10,687 nt of DNA from positions 1 through 10,687 of the forward strand of contig JBFKQZ010000092.1 of NCBI GenBank assembly GCA_041627475.1. Direction: 5' to 3'. The translations under genes and the position numbers were made by a program. The notes below the pieces were generated by a model. It did no database searches. It was not told the origin of the DNA and saw nothing but the letters and a program-made list of their open reading frames with translations. Position 1 is the first letter of the stretch. Every line of letters starts with the position of its first letter. Source of the stretch: JBFGFG01 sp041627475 (lineage in GTDB: Bacteria; Actinomycetota; Nitriliruptoria; Nitriliruptorales; Nitriliruptoraceae). Below, piece by piece: positions 1 to 6,944 of this stretch.

Positions 1-1278
1 CGCGGCCTCGCCACCGAGGACGATCGTCTCGGCGGCACCGAACTCGGCGAGCGCCGAGCCGACGGCAGGGTGGAGCGCGTCGCTCATGGTCAGCACGAGC
101 GGCAGGCCGAGCCTCGCGGCAGCCGCGCCGGCGGTGACCGCGTCGGCCGGGTTGTCGCTGCGGGCGAGCAGGGCCGCCGCGGGCGCGGGGTTGCGGCGGA
201 CCACCTCGCGGGCGACCTCGACCGCGGTCTCGTAGCGGGTCGGGCCGGCGAGGCGCCGGACGTCGTTCCACTCGGCCTGCAGGGTGGACACCACGGCGTC
301 GCTGACGGCGGCCGTGCCACCGAGGACGTAGATCGGCGCGCTCGGCGGGAGCACCGCGCGCAGGTAGCCGACGACCGGGTCTGCCGGGCTCAGCGTGCCG
401 GCCACGCCGCCCGGGACGTACAGCAGCGGCGCGGAGTCACCGGCGAGCGGCGCACCCGCGAGGCAGTCGGGGAACGCGTCGTCGCGGCAGACCACCGCGT
501 GGGTCGCCCACTGTCCGCCGCCGCGTTCGAAGCCGGTGCGGACGGCCGCGTCGAGGGCGAGGTCCCGGACGCTGCTCGCGCCGGCGCCGATCGAGCCCAC
601 CGTGACCCGGGGCGGAGTCGGGCCGTGCTCGGGGAGCTCCGCGCCGAAGCTGTCGACCAGGACCGGGGTGGAGCCGCAGTCCAGGCCGGGGCCGTACAGC
701 GCCCGCAGTGCCGTGGCCGTGCCCGCCCCGAGGCCGTCACCGTCGTCGATGTAGCCGTAGGACATCACCTCGTGGGCGTCGGCGACGTGCGCGAGTCCGA
801 GCGCGTGGCCCAGCTCGTGGGCCAGCGTCGCCTCGCGCATCCAGTCGGGGGCCTGCGCCCAGTCGTTGTGGTCGATCACGATGTCGCCGTTGACGATCGC
901 CTCGGAGGTCCAGGCGGTCGCCGCGTACCCGGTGACCTGGATCTGGCCCGGGCCGGTGCGGACGCCGAGGTCGGTCCAGTGGATGCTGTTCACGCCGTCG
1001 GTGCCGTCCTGGGTGGCCGTGGTGGGGGCCGGGTCGAGCACGACCACGGTGCGGCCAGCCGAGGCGTTGACGGCCGCCATGGCGGCCGCGATGTCGGCGC
1101 GGGCGTCGACGCCGGGGGGCACCGTCGACTCGTTCAGGTGGAACGTCACGGTCGCGCAGGGCCCCCAGCCCAGGCCATCGGTGAGGCTGCGCCACTCCGG
1201 GGCCGCCCACGCGACGGCCGGCAGCAGGAGCAGGCCTGTCGTCATGGCTCCCACGAGCCGTGCAGCCGTCCCGCGCAA
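1..1278 (-). CDS. Secreted metzincin-type zinc metalloprotease with CWB2 cell-wall-binding repeats (3' end beyond the window)
   Basis: 426 codons lie in the window and the C-terminus runs off the left edge. The TTG start at 1278 is chosen because GAGGAG stands about 8 nt upstream and the first 26 residues form a signal peptide (Arg near the start, hydrophobic GLLLLPAVAWAA). The ATG at 1245 would lose the charged N-region. Residues ~27-185 are a matrixin-like catalytic domain. HELGHALGLAH at 154-164 supplies zinc ligands His154, His158 and His164 and catalytic Glu155, and the Met-turn is Met172 in HEVMSYGY. Two CWB2 (Pfam PF04122 type) repeats follow, ~245-336 and ~337 to the edge. They are marked by RDDAFPDCLAGAPLA, the IYVLGG turn, RLAGPTRYETAVEVA and TIVLGG. 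The inferred role is extracellular proteolysis while held non-covalently on the wall. The substrate is unknown. It is divergent from glpD. Family assignment is firm; the exact subfamily is not. Confidence 0.9.
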   Translation of the reverse strand, partial: MRGTAARLVGAMTTGLLLLPAVAWAAPEWRSLTDGLGWGPCATVTFHLNESTVPPGVDARADIAAAMAAVNASAGRTVVVLDPAPTTATQDGTDGVNSIHWTDLGVRTGPGQIQVTGYAATAWTSEAIVNGDIVIDHNDWAQAPDWMREATLAHELGHALGLAHVADAHEVMSYGYIDDGDGLGAGTATALRALYGPGLDCGSTPVLVDSFGAELPEHGPTPPRVTVGSIGAGASSVRDLALDAAVRTGFERGGGQWATHAVVCRDDAFPDCLAGAPLAGDSAPLLYVPGGVAGTLSPADPVVGYLRAVLPPSAPIYVLGGTAAVSDAVVSTLQAEWNDVRRLAGPTRYETAVEVAREVVRRNPAPAAALLARSDNPADAVTAGAAAARLGLPLVLTMSDALHPAVGSALAEFGAAETIVLGGEAA

Positions 1279-1354
1279 GTCGTGTCTCCTCGTGTCCGTC
1301 CTTCCCCGTTTCGGAGGGCTGCCGGGCCCGCTGGAGGGGTGCCGCCGCAAGTGG

Positions 1355-1360
1355 TTGACA
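1355..1360 (+). promoter_or_regulatory. Consensus -35 hexamer TTGACA
   Basis: An exact TTGACA is unusual in such G+C-rich DNA. The best-spaced partner is TAGTCC at 1377-1382 (16-nt spacer), a poor -10 that lies inside the palindrome. If this promoter is real, a protein bound at the palindrome would cover its -10. It may serve glpD with a leader of about 90 nt, or the hexamer may be incidental. Confidence 0.4.
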
Positions 1361-1371
1361 AATGGTCTATA

Positions 1372-1383
1372 GGGACTAGTCCC
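1372..1383. promoter_or_regulatory. Perfect 12-bp palindrome GGGACTAGTCCC, candidate operator
   Basis: Every base pairs with its symmetry mate and the centre is between 1377 and 1378. It is flanked by GACAAA (1357-1362) and TTTGTC (1392-1397), an outer inverted pair whose centre is within half a base of the inner one. The half-sites GGGACT/AGTCCC equal the core arms of the mycobacterial DosR box, but that box has two A/T bases between the arms and this site has none. A dimeric regulator acting on glpD, the metalloprotease or both is inferred. Confidence 0.5.
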
Positions 1384-1408
1384 CTCATGCGTTTGTCGGG
1401 GCCCGGCC

Positions 1409-1424
1409 CCGGCCGACAGGCCGG
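1409..1424. repeat. GC-rich perfect hairpin (6-bp stem, GACA loop)
   Basis: CCGGCC at 1409-1414 and GGCCGG at 1419-1424 are exact reverse complements separated by GACA. No T tract follows, so it is not a classical intrinsic terminator. It lies between the palindrome and the TATGCT box. It would fold in the leader RNA only if transcription starts at the upstream TTGACA promoter. In such G+C-rich DNA a 6-bp hairpin may be fortuitous. Confidence 0.35.
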
Positions 1425-1427
1425 ACC

Positions 1428-1433
1428 TATGCT
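1428..1433 (+). promoter_or_regulatory. Candidate -10 element TATGCT for glpD
   Basis: TATGCT fits the actinobacterial TANNNT pattern and predicts a start near 1440, with a leader of about 42 nt before the GTG. No good -35 is seen at normal spacing, so it may depend on an activator. The palindrome would then be centred at about -62, a position typical of activators. The following CGCCGGC is also found after the TAGCAT box at 8096. Confidence 0.4.
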
Positions 1434-1481
1434 CGCCGGCGCACCCGACGACCCTCTCCCGACGCACCCGGAGCCCGACCC

Positions 1482-3182
1482 GTGCATCCCGACCAGCTCG
1501 GACCCGACCACCGCGCGGCGTCGCTGCAGCGCATGCGCGACGAGCAGTTCGACGTGCTGGTCGTCGGCGGCGGCGTCACCGGCGCCGGCTGCGCCCTCGA
1601 CGCCGCCAGCCGGGGCCTGTCGGTGGCACTGGTCGAACGGCGCGACTACGCGGCCGGAACGTCATCGCGATCGTCGAAGCTGATCCACGGTGGGCTCCGC
1701 TACCTCGAGCAGTTCAACTTCTCGCTCGTCCGCGAGGCCCTCGAGGAGCGCGGCCTGCTCCTCCACCGGCTCGCACCCCACCTCGTGAAGCCCGTGCCGT
1801 TCCTGTACCCGCTGCAGCACCACGGCTGGGAGCGGTTCTACGTCGGCTCGGGCCTCGTCCTCTACGACACGATGGGCGGCGCGGGCCACCTCCCCCGCCA
1901 CCGCCACCTGTCGAAGCGCAAGGCCCTGCAGGTGTCACCGGCGCTGCGGTCCGACTCCCTCGTCGGGGCCGTGCAGTACTACGACGCGCAGGTCGACGAC
2001 GCCCGGCACACGATGAGCATCGCGCGCACCGCCGCCCACTACGGCGCGGCCCTGGCCACGAGCGCACGCGTGGTGGGGCTCCTGCGCGAGGGCGAGCGCG
2101 TGATCGGCGCGACCGTCCGCGACCTCGAGAGCGGCGAGGAGATCGACGTCCGCGCCTCGCAGGTCATCAACGCCACGGGCGTGTGGGCGAACCAGGTCCA
2201 GGAGATGGCGGGGCGCGGGCGGATCCGCGTGCGGCCGTCCAAGGGCATCCACCTCGTCGTGCCGAAGGACCGGATCCACTCCGAGTCGGGGCTGATCCTG
2301 CGCACCGAGAAGTCGGTGCTGTTCGTCATCCCGTGGGGTCGCCACTGGCTGATCGGCACGACCGACACCGACTGGGAGCTCGACCTCTCCCACCCGGCCG
2401 CCAGCCGGACCGACATCGACTACCTCCTCGACCACGTCAACGGTGTGCTGCGCACGCCCCTGACCCACGCCGACGTCGAGGGCGTGTTCGCCGGCCTGCG
2501 CCCGCTGCTCTACGGCGAGGACGAGACCACCTCGCAGCTGTCGCGCGAGCACGCGGTCGCGCAGACGGTCGCGGGCCTCATCACCATCGCCGGCGGCAAG
2601 TACACGACGTACCGCGTCATGGCCAAGGACGCGATCGACGCCGCGGCACGCGGCATCGACAAGCGCGTCCCGCGGTCGGTGACGGAGAAGACGCCGCTCG
2701 TCGGCGCCGAGGGCTACCACGCGCTGTGGAACCAGCGTCGGCAGCTGACGACCGACACGGGCCTGCACTTCGTCAGGGTCGAGCACCTGCTGAACCGCTA
2801 CGGCTCGCGCATCAGCGAGCTCGTCGCGCTGATCGACGAGCGTCCGGAGCTGGGCAAGCCGATCCCGGGCGCTGACGACTACCTCCTCGCCGAGGCCCGG
2901 TACGCGGCGTCGCACGAGGGTGCGCTCCACCTCGACGACGTCCTGACCCGCCGCACGCGCATCTCGATCGAGACGTGGGACCGGGGCAAGGCTGCGGCCG
3001 AGCCCGTGGCACGCCTGATGGCCGAGGTCCACGGCTGGGACGAGGACACGATCGAGCGGGAGGTCTCGCACTACCACGCCCGCGTCGATGCCGAGATCGA
3101 GTCGCAGAAGATGCTCGACGACCACACGGCCGACGCCGCCCGCATGGGCGCTCCGGACGTGCGGATGGGTGGCCGGGGCTAG
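1482..3182 (+). CDS. glpD: Aerobic glycerol-3-phosphate dehydrogenase (FAD-dependent)
   Basis: 566 residues, the usual length for GlpD. The enzyme oxidises sn-glycerol 3-phosphate to dihydroxyacetone phosphate and passes electrons through FAD to membrane quinone. The Rossmann FAD site is DVLVVGGGVTGAG at 24-36, with Glu52 ending the second strand as the ribose-binding acid. GTSSRSSKLIHGGLRYLE at 59-76 is the GlpD family signature, and IAGGKYTTYRVMAKD (369-383) is the conserved C-terminal FAD/substrate motif. The DAO domain spans ~23-380 and the helical GlpD C-terminal domain ~400-540. The GTG start has GGAG at 1470-1473, spaced 8 nt. No glycerol kinase or facilitator gene is adjacent. The surf1 gene begins 17 nt downstream. 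The protein is likely a peripheral membrane enzyme on the cytoplasmic face. All key motifs are intact. Confidence 0.96.
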   Translation: MHPDQLGPDHRAASLQRMRDEQFDVLVVGGGVTGAGCALDAASRGLSVALVERRDYAAGTSSRSSKLIHGGLRYLEQFNFSLVREALEERGLLLHRLAPHLVKPVPFLYPLQHHGWERFYVGSGLVLYDTMGGAGHLPRHRHLSKRKALQVSPALRSDSLVGAVQYYDAQVDDARHTMSIARTAAHYGAALATSARVVGLLREGERVIGATVRDLESGEEIDVRASQVINATGVWANQVQEMAGRGRIRVRPSKGIHLVVPKDRIHSESGLILRTEKSVLFVIPWGRHWLIGTTDTDWELDLSHPAASRTDIDYLLDHVNGVLRTPLTHADVEGVFAGLRPLLYGEDETTSQLSREHAVAQTVAGLITIAGGKYTTYRVMAKDAIDAAARGIDKRVPRSVTEKTPLVGAEGYHALWNQRRQLTTDTGLHFVRVEHLLNRYGSRISELVALIDERPELGKPIPGADDYLLAEARYAASHEGALHLDDVLTRRTRISIETWDRGKAAAEPVARLMAEVHGWDEDTIEREVSHYHARVDAEIESQKMLDDHTADAARMGAPDVRMGGRG

Positions 3183-3185
3183 GCG

Positions 3186-3191
3186 TACCCT
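3186..3191 (+). promoter_or_regulatory. Candidate -10 element TACCCT for a leaderless surf1 transcript
   Basis: TACCCT fits TANNNT and ends 8 nt before the surf1 ATG, where transcription would begin at or next to the start codon. There is no clear Shine-Dalgarno before that ATG, which fits leaderless translation, common in actinobacteria. No -35 was identified, and readthrough from glpD is equally possible. Confidence 0.35.
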
Positions 3192-3199
3192 CCGCCCCG

Positions 3200-3958
3200 A
3201 TGCGACGCCTCCTGTCCCCCGGTCTGCTGGTCCTGCACGTCCTCGTGCTGGGCATGGTCGTCGTCACGACGCTGCTCGGCCAGTGGCAGCTGCGACGGCT
3301 GGGCGAGGCGCGCGACCGCATCGCCACGCAGGAGACGAACCTCGCGCGCGAGCCGGTCACGCTCGACGCCATCCCCGCCGACCCGGACGACCTCGAGTAC
3401 CGGCGGATCCGGGTCGTGGGCACCTACGACCCGGACCGCGAGGTGCTGCTGCGCAACCGCGCGCACGAGGGCCAGCTCGGGTGGCACGTGCTGACACCCC
3501 TCGTCCTCGCCGACGGCAGCGCGATGCTCACCAACCGCGGCTGGGTGCCGTTCGAAGAGTCCGATCCGCCGATCGACGCCGCGCCGCCACCCGAGGGGGA
3601 GGTCGAGGTCACCGGCTTCGTGCGGGCGACGCAGCCGCAGCCCCGGTTCGGCGCGAAGGACCCCGAGCAGGGCGACCTCGAGCAGGTGTTCCGCGTCGAC
3701 CTCGAGCGGCTGGCCGCCCAGTTCCAGTACGAGCTGCAGCCGGCGTGGCTGACGGTCGAGGCCTCGAACCCCGCGGGCTCCTCACCGCTCCCCGTCCGAG
3801 CGGGCGCGCCCGAGCTCGACGAGGGCCCGCACCTGTACTACGCGATCCAGTGGTTCTCGATCGGGGCCGTCGGGGTCGTCACCTACGTCGTCTACCTGCG
3901 CAAGCGCCTGCGCGAACCGCTCGAGGTGCCGCCCCTTCCCTCTGGCACGAACGCCTGA
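3200..3958 (+). CDS. SURF1 family cytochrome c oxidase assembly protein
   Basis: 252 residues. SURF1 proteins assist assembly of haem A-containing cytochrome oxidase (aa3 type) in the membrane. The topology is typical: an N-terminal transmembrane helix (~8-26) followed by LLGQWQLRRLGEA, a large extracytoplasmic domain, and a C-terminal helix (~216-237) ending in positive YLRKRLREP. Family marks are Trp29 in GQWQLRR, RRIRVVGTYD, LLRNRAHEGQLGWHVLTPL, LTNRGWVP (~110-117) and HLYYAIQWF at 211-219. The ATG at 3200 puts the first helix at the N-terminus. The reading frame stays open upstream inside glpD, but that extension would only be glpD shadow sequence. No cox genes lie in the window. The pairing with glpD is plausible as respiratory function but could be chance. 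Confidence 0.92.
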   Translation: MRRLLSPGLLVLHVLVLGMVVVTTLLGQWQLRRLGEARDRIATQETNLAREPVTLDAIPADPDDLEYRRIRVVGTYDPDREVLLRNRAHEGQLGWHVLTPLVLADGSAMLTNRGWVPFEESDPPIDAAPPPEGEVEVTGFVRATQPQPRFGAKDPEQGDLEQVFRVDLERLAAQFQYELQPAWLTVEASNPAGSSPLPVRAGAPELDEGPHLYYAIQWFSIGAVGVVTYVVYLRKRLREPLEVPPLPSGTNA

Positions 3959-4023
3959 CGACCCGTACAACTGACCCAGAACGGGCCGACAGGGACATCG
4001 TCGGACGCCAGGAGGCGGTACGC
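3959..4023 (+). promoter_or_regulatory. Leader of the FIST-kinase-permease unit, with strong Shine-Dalgarno
   Basis: A 65-nt gap. AGGAGG at 4010-4015 is a perfect Shine-Dalgarno, 8 nt before the GTG at 4024, and decides that start. CCGAC (3986-3990) and GTCGG (4000-4004) form an inverted repeat with a 9-nt spacer that could be an operator or weak hairpin. CCCGT (3962-3966) and ACGGG (3981-3985) form another weak pair. I found no convincing -10/-35 promoter pair, so the unit may be partly read through from surf1. The 9-mer GGCCGACAG at 3984-3992 also occurs in two other intergenic regions of the window. Confidence 0.5.
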
Positions 4024-5184
4024 GTGCGTGAGCGCTGGGTCGGGGTCGGTGCGTCACAGGCGACGGACCCGCACGATGCGGGGCGCGAGATCGCGCAGGG
4101 AGCGCTGTCGGGGCCCTCGCCCAAGCTCGCCGTCACGTTCTTCTCCGACGACTACGACGCCGCGGCGATCCGCGACGGGATCCGCAGCGTGCTGCCGGAC
4201 GTCGAGCTCGTCGGATGCTCCACCGCCGGCGAGATCGCCGCCGCCGGACCCGGCACGAGCGGCGCCGTCCTCACCGTGTTCGGAGGGCCAGGGTTCGACG
4301 TCGCGACCGCCTGCGGCGAGCGCGCCGACGAGGACACCCGTCAGGCAGGGGTCGACGCCGCAGCGTCGCTGGCCAGGCTCGTCGGCGAGCGTGAGCACCG
4401 GGCGGTGATCGTGCTGAGCGACGGCCTCGCGGGTGACCAGGAGGAGGTCGTCCGCGGCCTGTACGAACAGCTGGGCTCCGCGGTGCCACTGGTCGGCGGC
4501 TGCGCCGGTGACGACCTGAAGATGGTCCGCACGACCCAGATCCACAACGACCGCATCCTCAACAACGCCGTCGTGACGGCGGCGCTCGCGAGCGATGCAC
4601 CCCTGGGTGTGGGCGTCCGCCACGGGTGGCGCCCCGTCGGCGACCCCATGCTCGTGACGTCGAGCCGCGGCAACGTCGTCCTGCGGCTCGATGACCGCCC
4701 AGCCCTCGACGTCTACCTGGAGCGCCTGGGCGCGGACCCGTCGGTCGCTGCCGACGACGCGTCCATCGCGCGGTTCGCCTTGACGCACCCGCTCGGCGTC
4801 GTGCGACGCAACCGGGAGGAGATCCGGTTCGTGTCCGGCGCCGACCTCGAGCAGCGTTCGCTGACGTGCATCGCGAACGTGCCCCAGGGAGGGCTCACCT
4901 GGATCATGGACGGCGACGACGAGTCCGTCCTCCACGCGACCGACGATGCCTGCGCCGACGCCCTGGCCCAGCTGGACGGTGCCGCGCCGATCGGCTTCCT
5001 GGCCTTCGACTGCATCGCCCGCCGCGAGGTCCTGGGCCCGAGCGTCGCGAACGAGGTGGAGCGCATCGCGACGCATGCCGGCGGTGCACCGGTCGCCGGC
5101 TTCTACACGTACGGGGAGATCGCGCGGACCCACGGATCCCGCGGCTTCCACAACCAGACGCTGGTCGTCCTCGCCGTCTCGTGA
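4024..5184 (+). CDS. FIST domain (FIST N + FIST C) sensory protein
   Basis: 386 residues, a stand-alone two-domain FIST protein. FIST domains are ligand-sensing modules found with kinases, chemoreceptors and cyclic-di-GMP enzymes. Small ligands such as amino acids were predicted for the family, and one branch (NosP) binds haem and senses nitric oxide while controlling a histidine kinase. The N-terminal domain (~1-200) has KLAVTFFSDDYD, the hallmark GCSTAGEI at 64-71 and GGCAGDD at 158-164. The C-terminal domain (~210-386) ends with GFYTYGEI at 359-366 and FHNQTLVVLAVS (His376, Asn377), the canonical FIST_C finish. There is no signal peptide or membrane helix, so it is cytoplasmic. The TGA stop overlaps the next gene's GTG start. 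Its inferred job is to sense something for the adjacent kinase. The ligand cannot be read from the sequence. Confidence 0.92.
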   Translation: MRERWVGVGASQATDPHDAGREIAQGALSGPSPKLAVTFFSDDYDAAAIRDGIRSVLPDVELVGCSTAGEIAAAGPGTSGAVLTVFGGPGFDVATACGERADEDTRQAGVDAAASLARLVGEREHRAVIVLSDGLAGDQEEVVRGLYEQLGSAVPLVGGCAGDDLKMVRTTQIHNDRILNNAVVTAALASDAPLGVGVRHGWRPVGDPMLVTSSRGNVVLRLDDRPALDVYLERLGADPSVAADDASIARFALTHPLGVVRRNREEIRFVSGADLEQRSLTCIANVPQGGLTWIMDGDDESVLHATDDACADALAQLDGAAPIGFLAFDCIARREVLGPSVANEVERIATHAGGAPVAGFYTYGEIARTHGSRGFHNQTLVVLAVS

Positions 5185-6944
5185 CCGCCCCGCGCCCAGA
5201 GATCTGGCCCGCGACGGAGCTCGCGGAGTTCCTCGTGCAGCTCTCGGGCGTGACGACCGTCGACGACGTCGTCCGCACGGCCGTCGGTAGCGCGGCGGAA
5301 TCGTTCGACGCCGAGGTCGCCGCGCTGGTCTTCGACGGCCGGGTCGTGCGAACGATCGGGTTCCCGGCCGGCGACCACGACCAGGACCAGGTGGTCGCGG
5401 CCTGCCGCAGCGACACTCCCGTCGTGACCGTGCCCGGCCTGGGCGAGGTGCCGGCGACGGTCGTCTCACTGCAGGACCCGGACGGCTGGCTGCTCGTGGC
5501 GCGCGCCGAGGAGCCACTGTCGACCGTGGAGGCCGGCCTGCTCGCGGCCATGGGGCGATCGCTGACGCTGGCCCTGCGCGCCGCCCAGCTCGTGGCCGGG
5601 GAGCGCGAGCTCCGCCAGGCTGCCGAGCAGCAGGCGACGCAGAACAAGCGGCTGGCCGACGCGATCGCACAGCACGCCGTGCTCGAGCAGTTCCTGCTCC
5701 GCGCCGCACGCAACCTCATCGGCGCCCAGCCGTCCGAGCTCGACCGCGCCATCCGGGCCACACTGGGGCAGCTGGGTGACACGCTCGGACTCGACCGCTG
5801 CGTGCTCATGACGCGCCCCCCGGACGGCGACGTCCTGTCGACGCGCCACGAATGGGCGCGTGCCGGCCTCGCCGGATTCGGCGGCGACCTCGACGCAGCC
5901 GGGATCCACGTCGCGTCGTGGTTCCGCGACCTGTCGACGACGCAGGCCGTCGTGATCGCCGCGCCCGAGGAGATCGTGGACACCGAGGAGCGCGCCGCGC
6001 TGCAGGCGCTCGGCATCGCCGCCGCCGTGGTCGTCCCGGTCTTCCGGGGCTCGACGATGTTCGGAGCGCTCGCGCTCATCAACACCCAGACGGCACGCGA
6101 CTGGCGCCACGAGGAGGTCAACGTCCTGCGCGTCCTCGGCGAGGTGCTCGGCTCCACCCTCGATCGTCGCGAGGCGCTCGTGGCCCTCGGCCTCGCCAAC
6201 GAGCAGCTCCGCTCGTCCAACGAGGACCTCGCACGGAGCAACGAGCAGCTGCGCGTACTCAGCGCATCGAAGGACGAGTTCGTCTCGATGGCCTCGCACG
6301 AGCTGCGGACGCCGCTGACCTCCATCCTCGGCTTCACCGAGACCCTCCGGCGACACGGGGACGTGCTCGGCGAGGTCCAGCGCGACTCGTTCCTCGACGC
6401 CGTGGAGCGGCATGCGCGCCGACTCCACCGCCTCGTGGCCGACCTCCTCGACGTGAGCCGGATCGAGTCGGGCAAGAGCACGGGCGTGCCGTCCACCGTC
6501 CGCCTCCGCGACGAGCTGGATGCGCTCGTGCGGGAGGACCTCGCGATCCACGCGCCGCACGTCACCGTCGACGTCGATCCCGACCTGTACGTGTTCGCCG
6601 ACCCCGACCACGTCCGCCGGATCGTGATCAACCTGGTCGAGAACGCCAGCAAGTACGGAGAGCCGCCGATCGAGGTCGCGGCCCACGACGTGGACCAGGA
6701 CACCCTCGAGCTCATCGTCCGGGACCATGGGCCCGGGGTGCCGTCGGCCTTCCAGTCGGAGCTGTTCGAGAAGTTCACCCAGGCGAGCACCGGCGTACAG
6801 CGCGAGGCGACGGGCACCGGCCTCGGGCTCGCGATCGTGCGGGGCCTCGCCCACGTCAACGGGGGGGACATCCGCTACGAGGACCGCGATGGTGCATGCT
6901 TCGTGGTGACCTTCCGCCGACCACAGGCCGTCGCCACCCCGTGA
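5181..6944 (+). CDS. Soluble double-GAF sensor histidine kinase
   Basis: 587 residues. The GTG start overlaps the FIST stop as GTGA and has no Shine-Dalgarno of its own, indicating translational coupling. Domains in order: GAF-like ~14-132; coiled coil ~133-170 (RELRQAAEQQATQNKRLADA); second GAF ~175-328; coiled coil ~330-362 with the internal repeat NEQLRSSNEDLARSNEQL; HisKA dimerisation domain ~363-430; HATPase_c ~470-583. The phospho-acceptor is His373 in ASHELRTPLTSILGF. The N box is NLVENASKYG at 484-493, the G1 box DHGPGVP at 515-521, an F box lies in LFEKFTQ, and the G2 box GTGLGLAIV starts at 545. All catalytic motifs are intact, so it should autophosphorylate. No membrane segment is evident, so the signal is cytoplasmic, either a GAF ligand or the FIST partner. 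No receiver domain or response regulator is nearby. Confidence 0.95.
   Translation: MTAPRPEIWPATELAEFLVQLSGVTTVDDVVRTAVGSAAESFDAEVAALVFDGRVVRTIGFPAGDHDQDQVVAACRSDTPVVTVPGLGEVPATVVSLQDPDGWLLVARAEEPLSTVEAGLLAAMGRSLTLALRAAQLVAGERELRQAAEQQATQNKRLADAIAQHAVLEQFLLRAARNLIGAQPSELDRAIRATLGQLGDTLGLDRCVLMTRPPDGDVLSTRHEWARAGLAGFGGDLDAAGIHVASWFRDLSTTQAVVIAAPEEIVDTEERAALQALGIAAAVVVPVFRGSTMFGALALINTQTARDWRHEEVNVLRVLGEVLGSTLDRREALVALGLANEQLRSSNEDLARSNEQLRVLSASKDEFVSMASHELRTPLTSILGFTETLRRHGDVLGEVQRDSFLDAVERHARRLHRLVADLLDVSRIESGKSTGVPSTVRLRDELDALVREDLAIHAPHVTVDVDPDLYVFADPDHVRRIVINLVENASKYGEPPIEVAAHDVDQDTLELIVRDHGPGVPSAFQSELFEKFTQASTGVQREATGTGLGLAIVRGLAHVNGGDIRYEDRDGACFVVTFRRPQAVATP

Larger units (their letters stand above)
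1279..1481. promoter_or_regulatory. Divergent intergenic region between the metalloprotease and glpD
   Basis: About 200 bp without a credible gene. It carries a consensus -35 hexamer, a perfect palindrome, a GC-rich hairpin, a candidate -10 for glpD and Shine-Dalgarno sequences for both flanking genes, each listed separately. The stretch 1355-1397 is clearly richer in A/T than the coding DNA, as expected of a promoter/operator zone. It must hold at least two divergent promoters unless glpD is read from elsewhere. I found no convincing -10/-35 pair for the minus-strand gene; the best candidate is TATAGA on the minus strand (1371 down to 1366), without a good partner. Confidence 0.7.

Noticed and set aside
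1372..1383. Canonical DosR dormancy box
   Set aside because: The arms match, but the two A/T bases expected between GGGACT and AGTCCC are absent, which changes the helical phase of the half-sites. I keep it as a palindrome of unknown regulator.
70..1683. Long plus-strand open frame (537 codons) opposite the metalloprotease and running into glpD
   Set aside because: It is antisense to a gene with a signal peptide, a zinc-protease motif and CWB2 repeats. Its product is low-complexity Arg/Gly/Ala/Val sequence with no recognisable motif, as expected of a shadow frame in G+C-rich DNA.
1935..3125. 396-codon minus-strand open frame opposite glpD
   Set aside because: glpD on the other strand has every family motif. 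This frame's translation is Arg/Val/Asp/Leu-rich without motifs and reflects the G/C-biased third positions of glpD.
3959..4010. Intrinsic terminator after surf1
   Set aside because: The inverted repeats here have only 5-bp stems with long spacers and no T tract.
4866..5180. N-terminal extension of the histidine kinase upstream of 5181
   Set aside because: The frame is open, but the extension would lie inside the FIST C-terminal domain and reads as Arg-rich shadow sequence. The GTGA overlap at 5181 is the natural start.
4054..5709. 551-codon minus-strand open frame opposite the FIST gene and the kinase start
   Set aside because: It spans two well-supported genes on the opposite strand and shows no domain signature; a compositional shadow.
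4904..6871. 655-codon minus-strand open frame opposite the histidine kinase
   Set aside because: The Ser/Arg/Thr-rich translation is the antisense of a kinase with all catalytic boxes intact.
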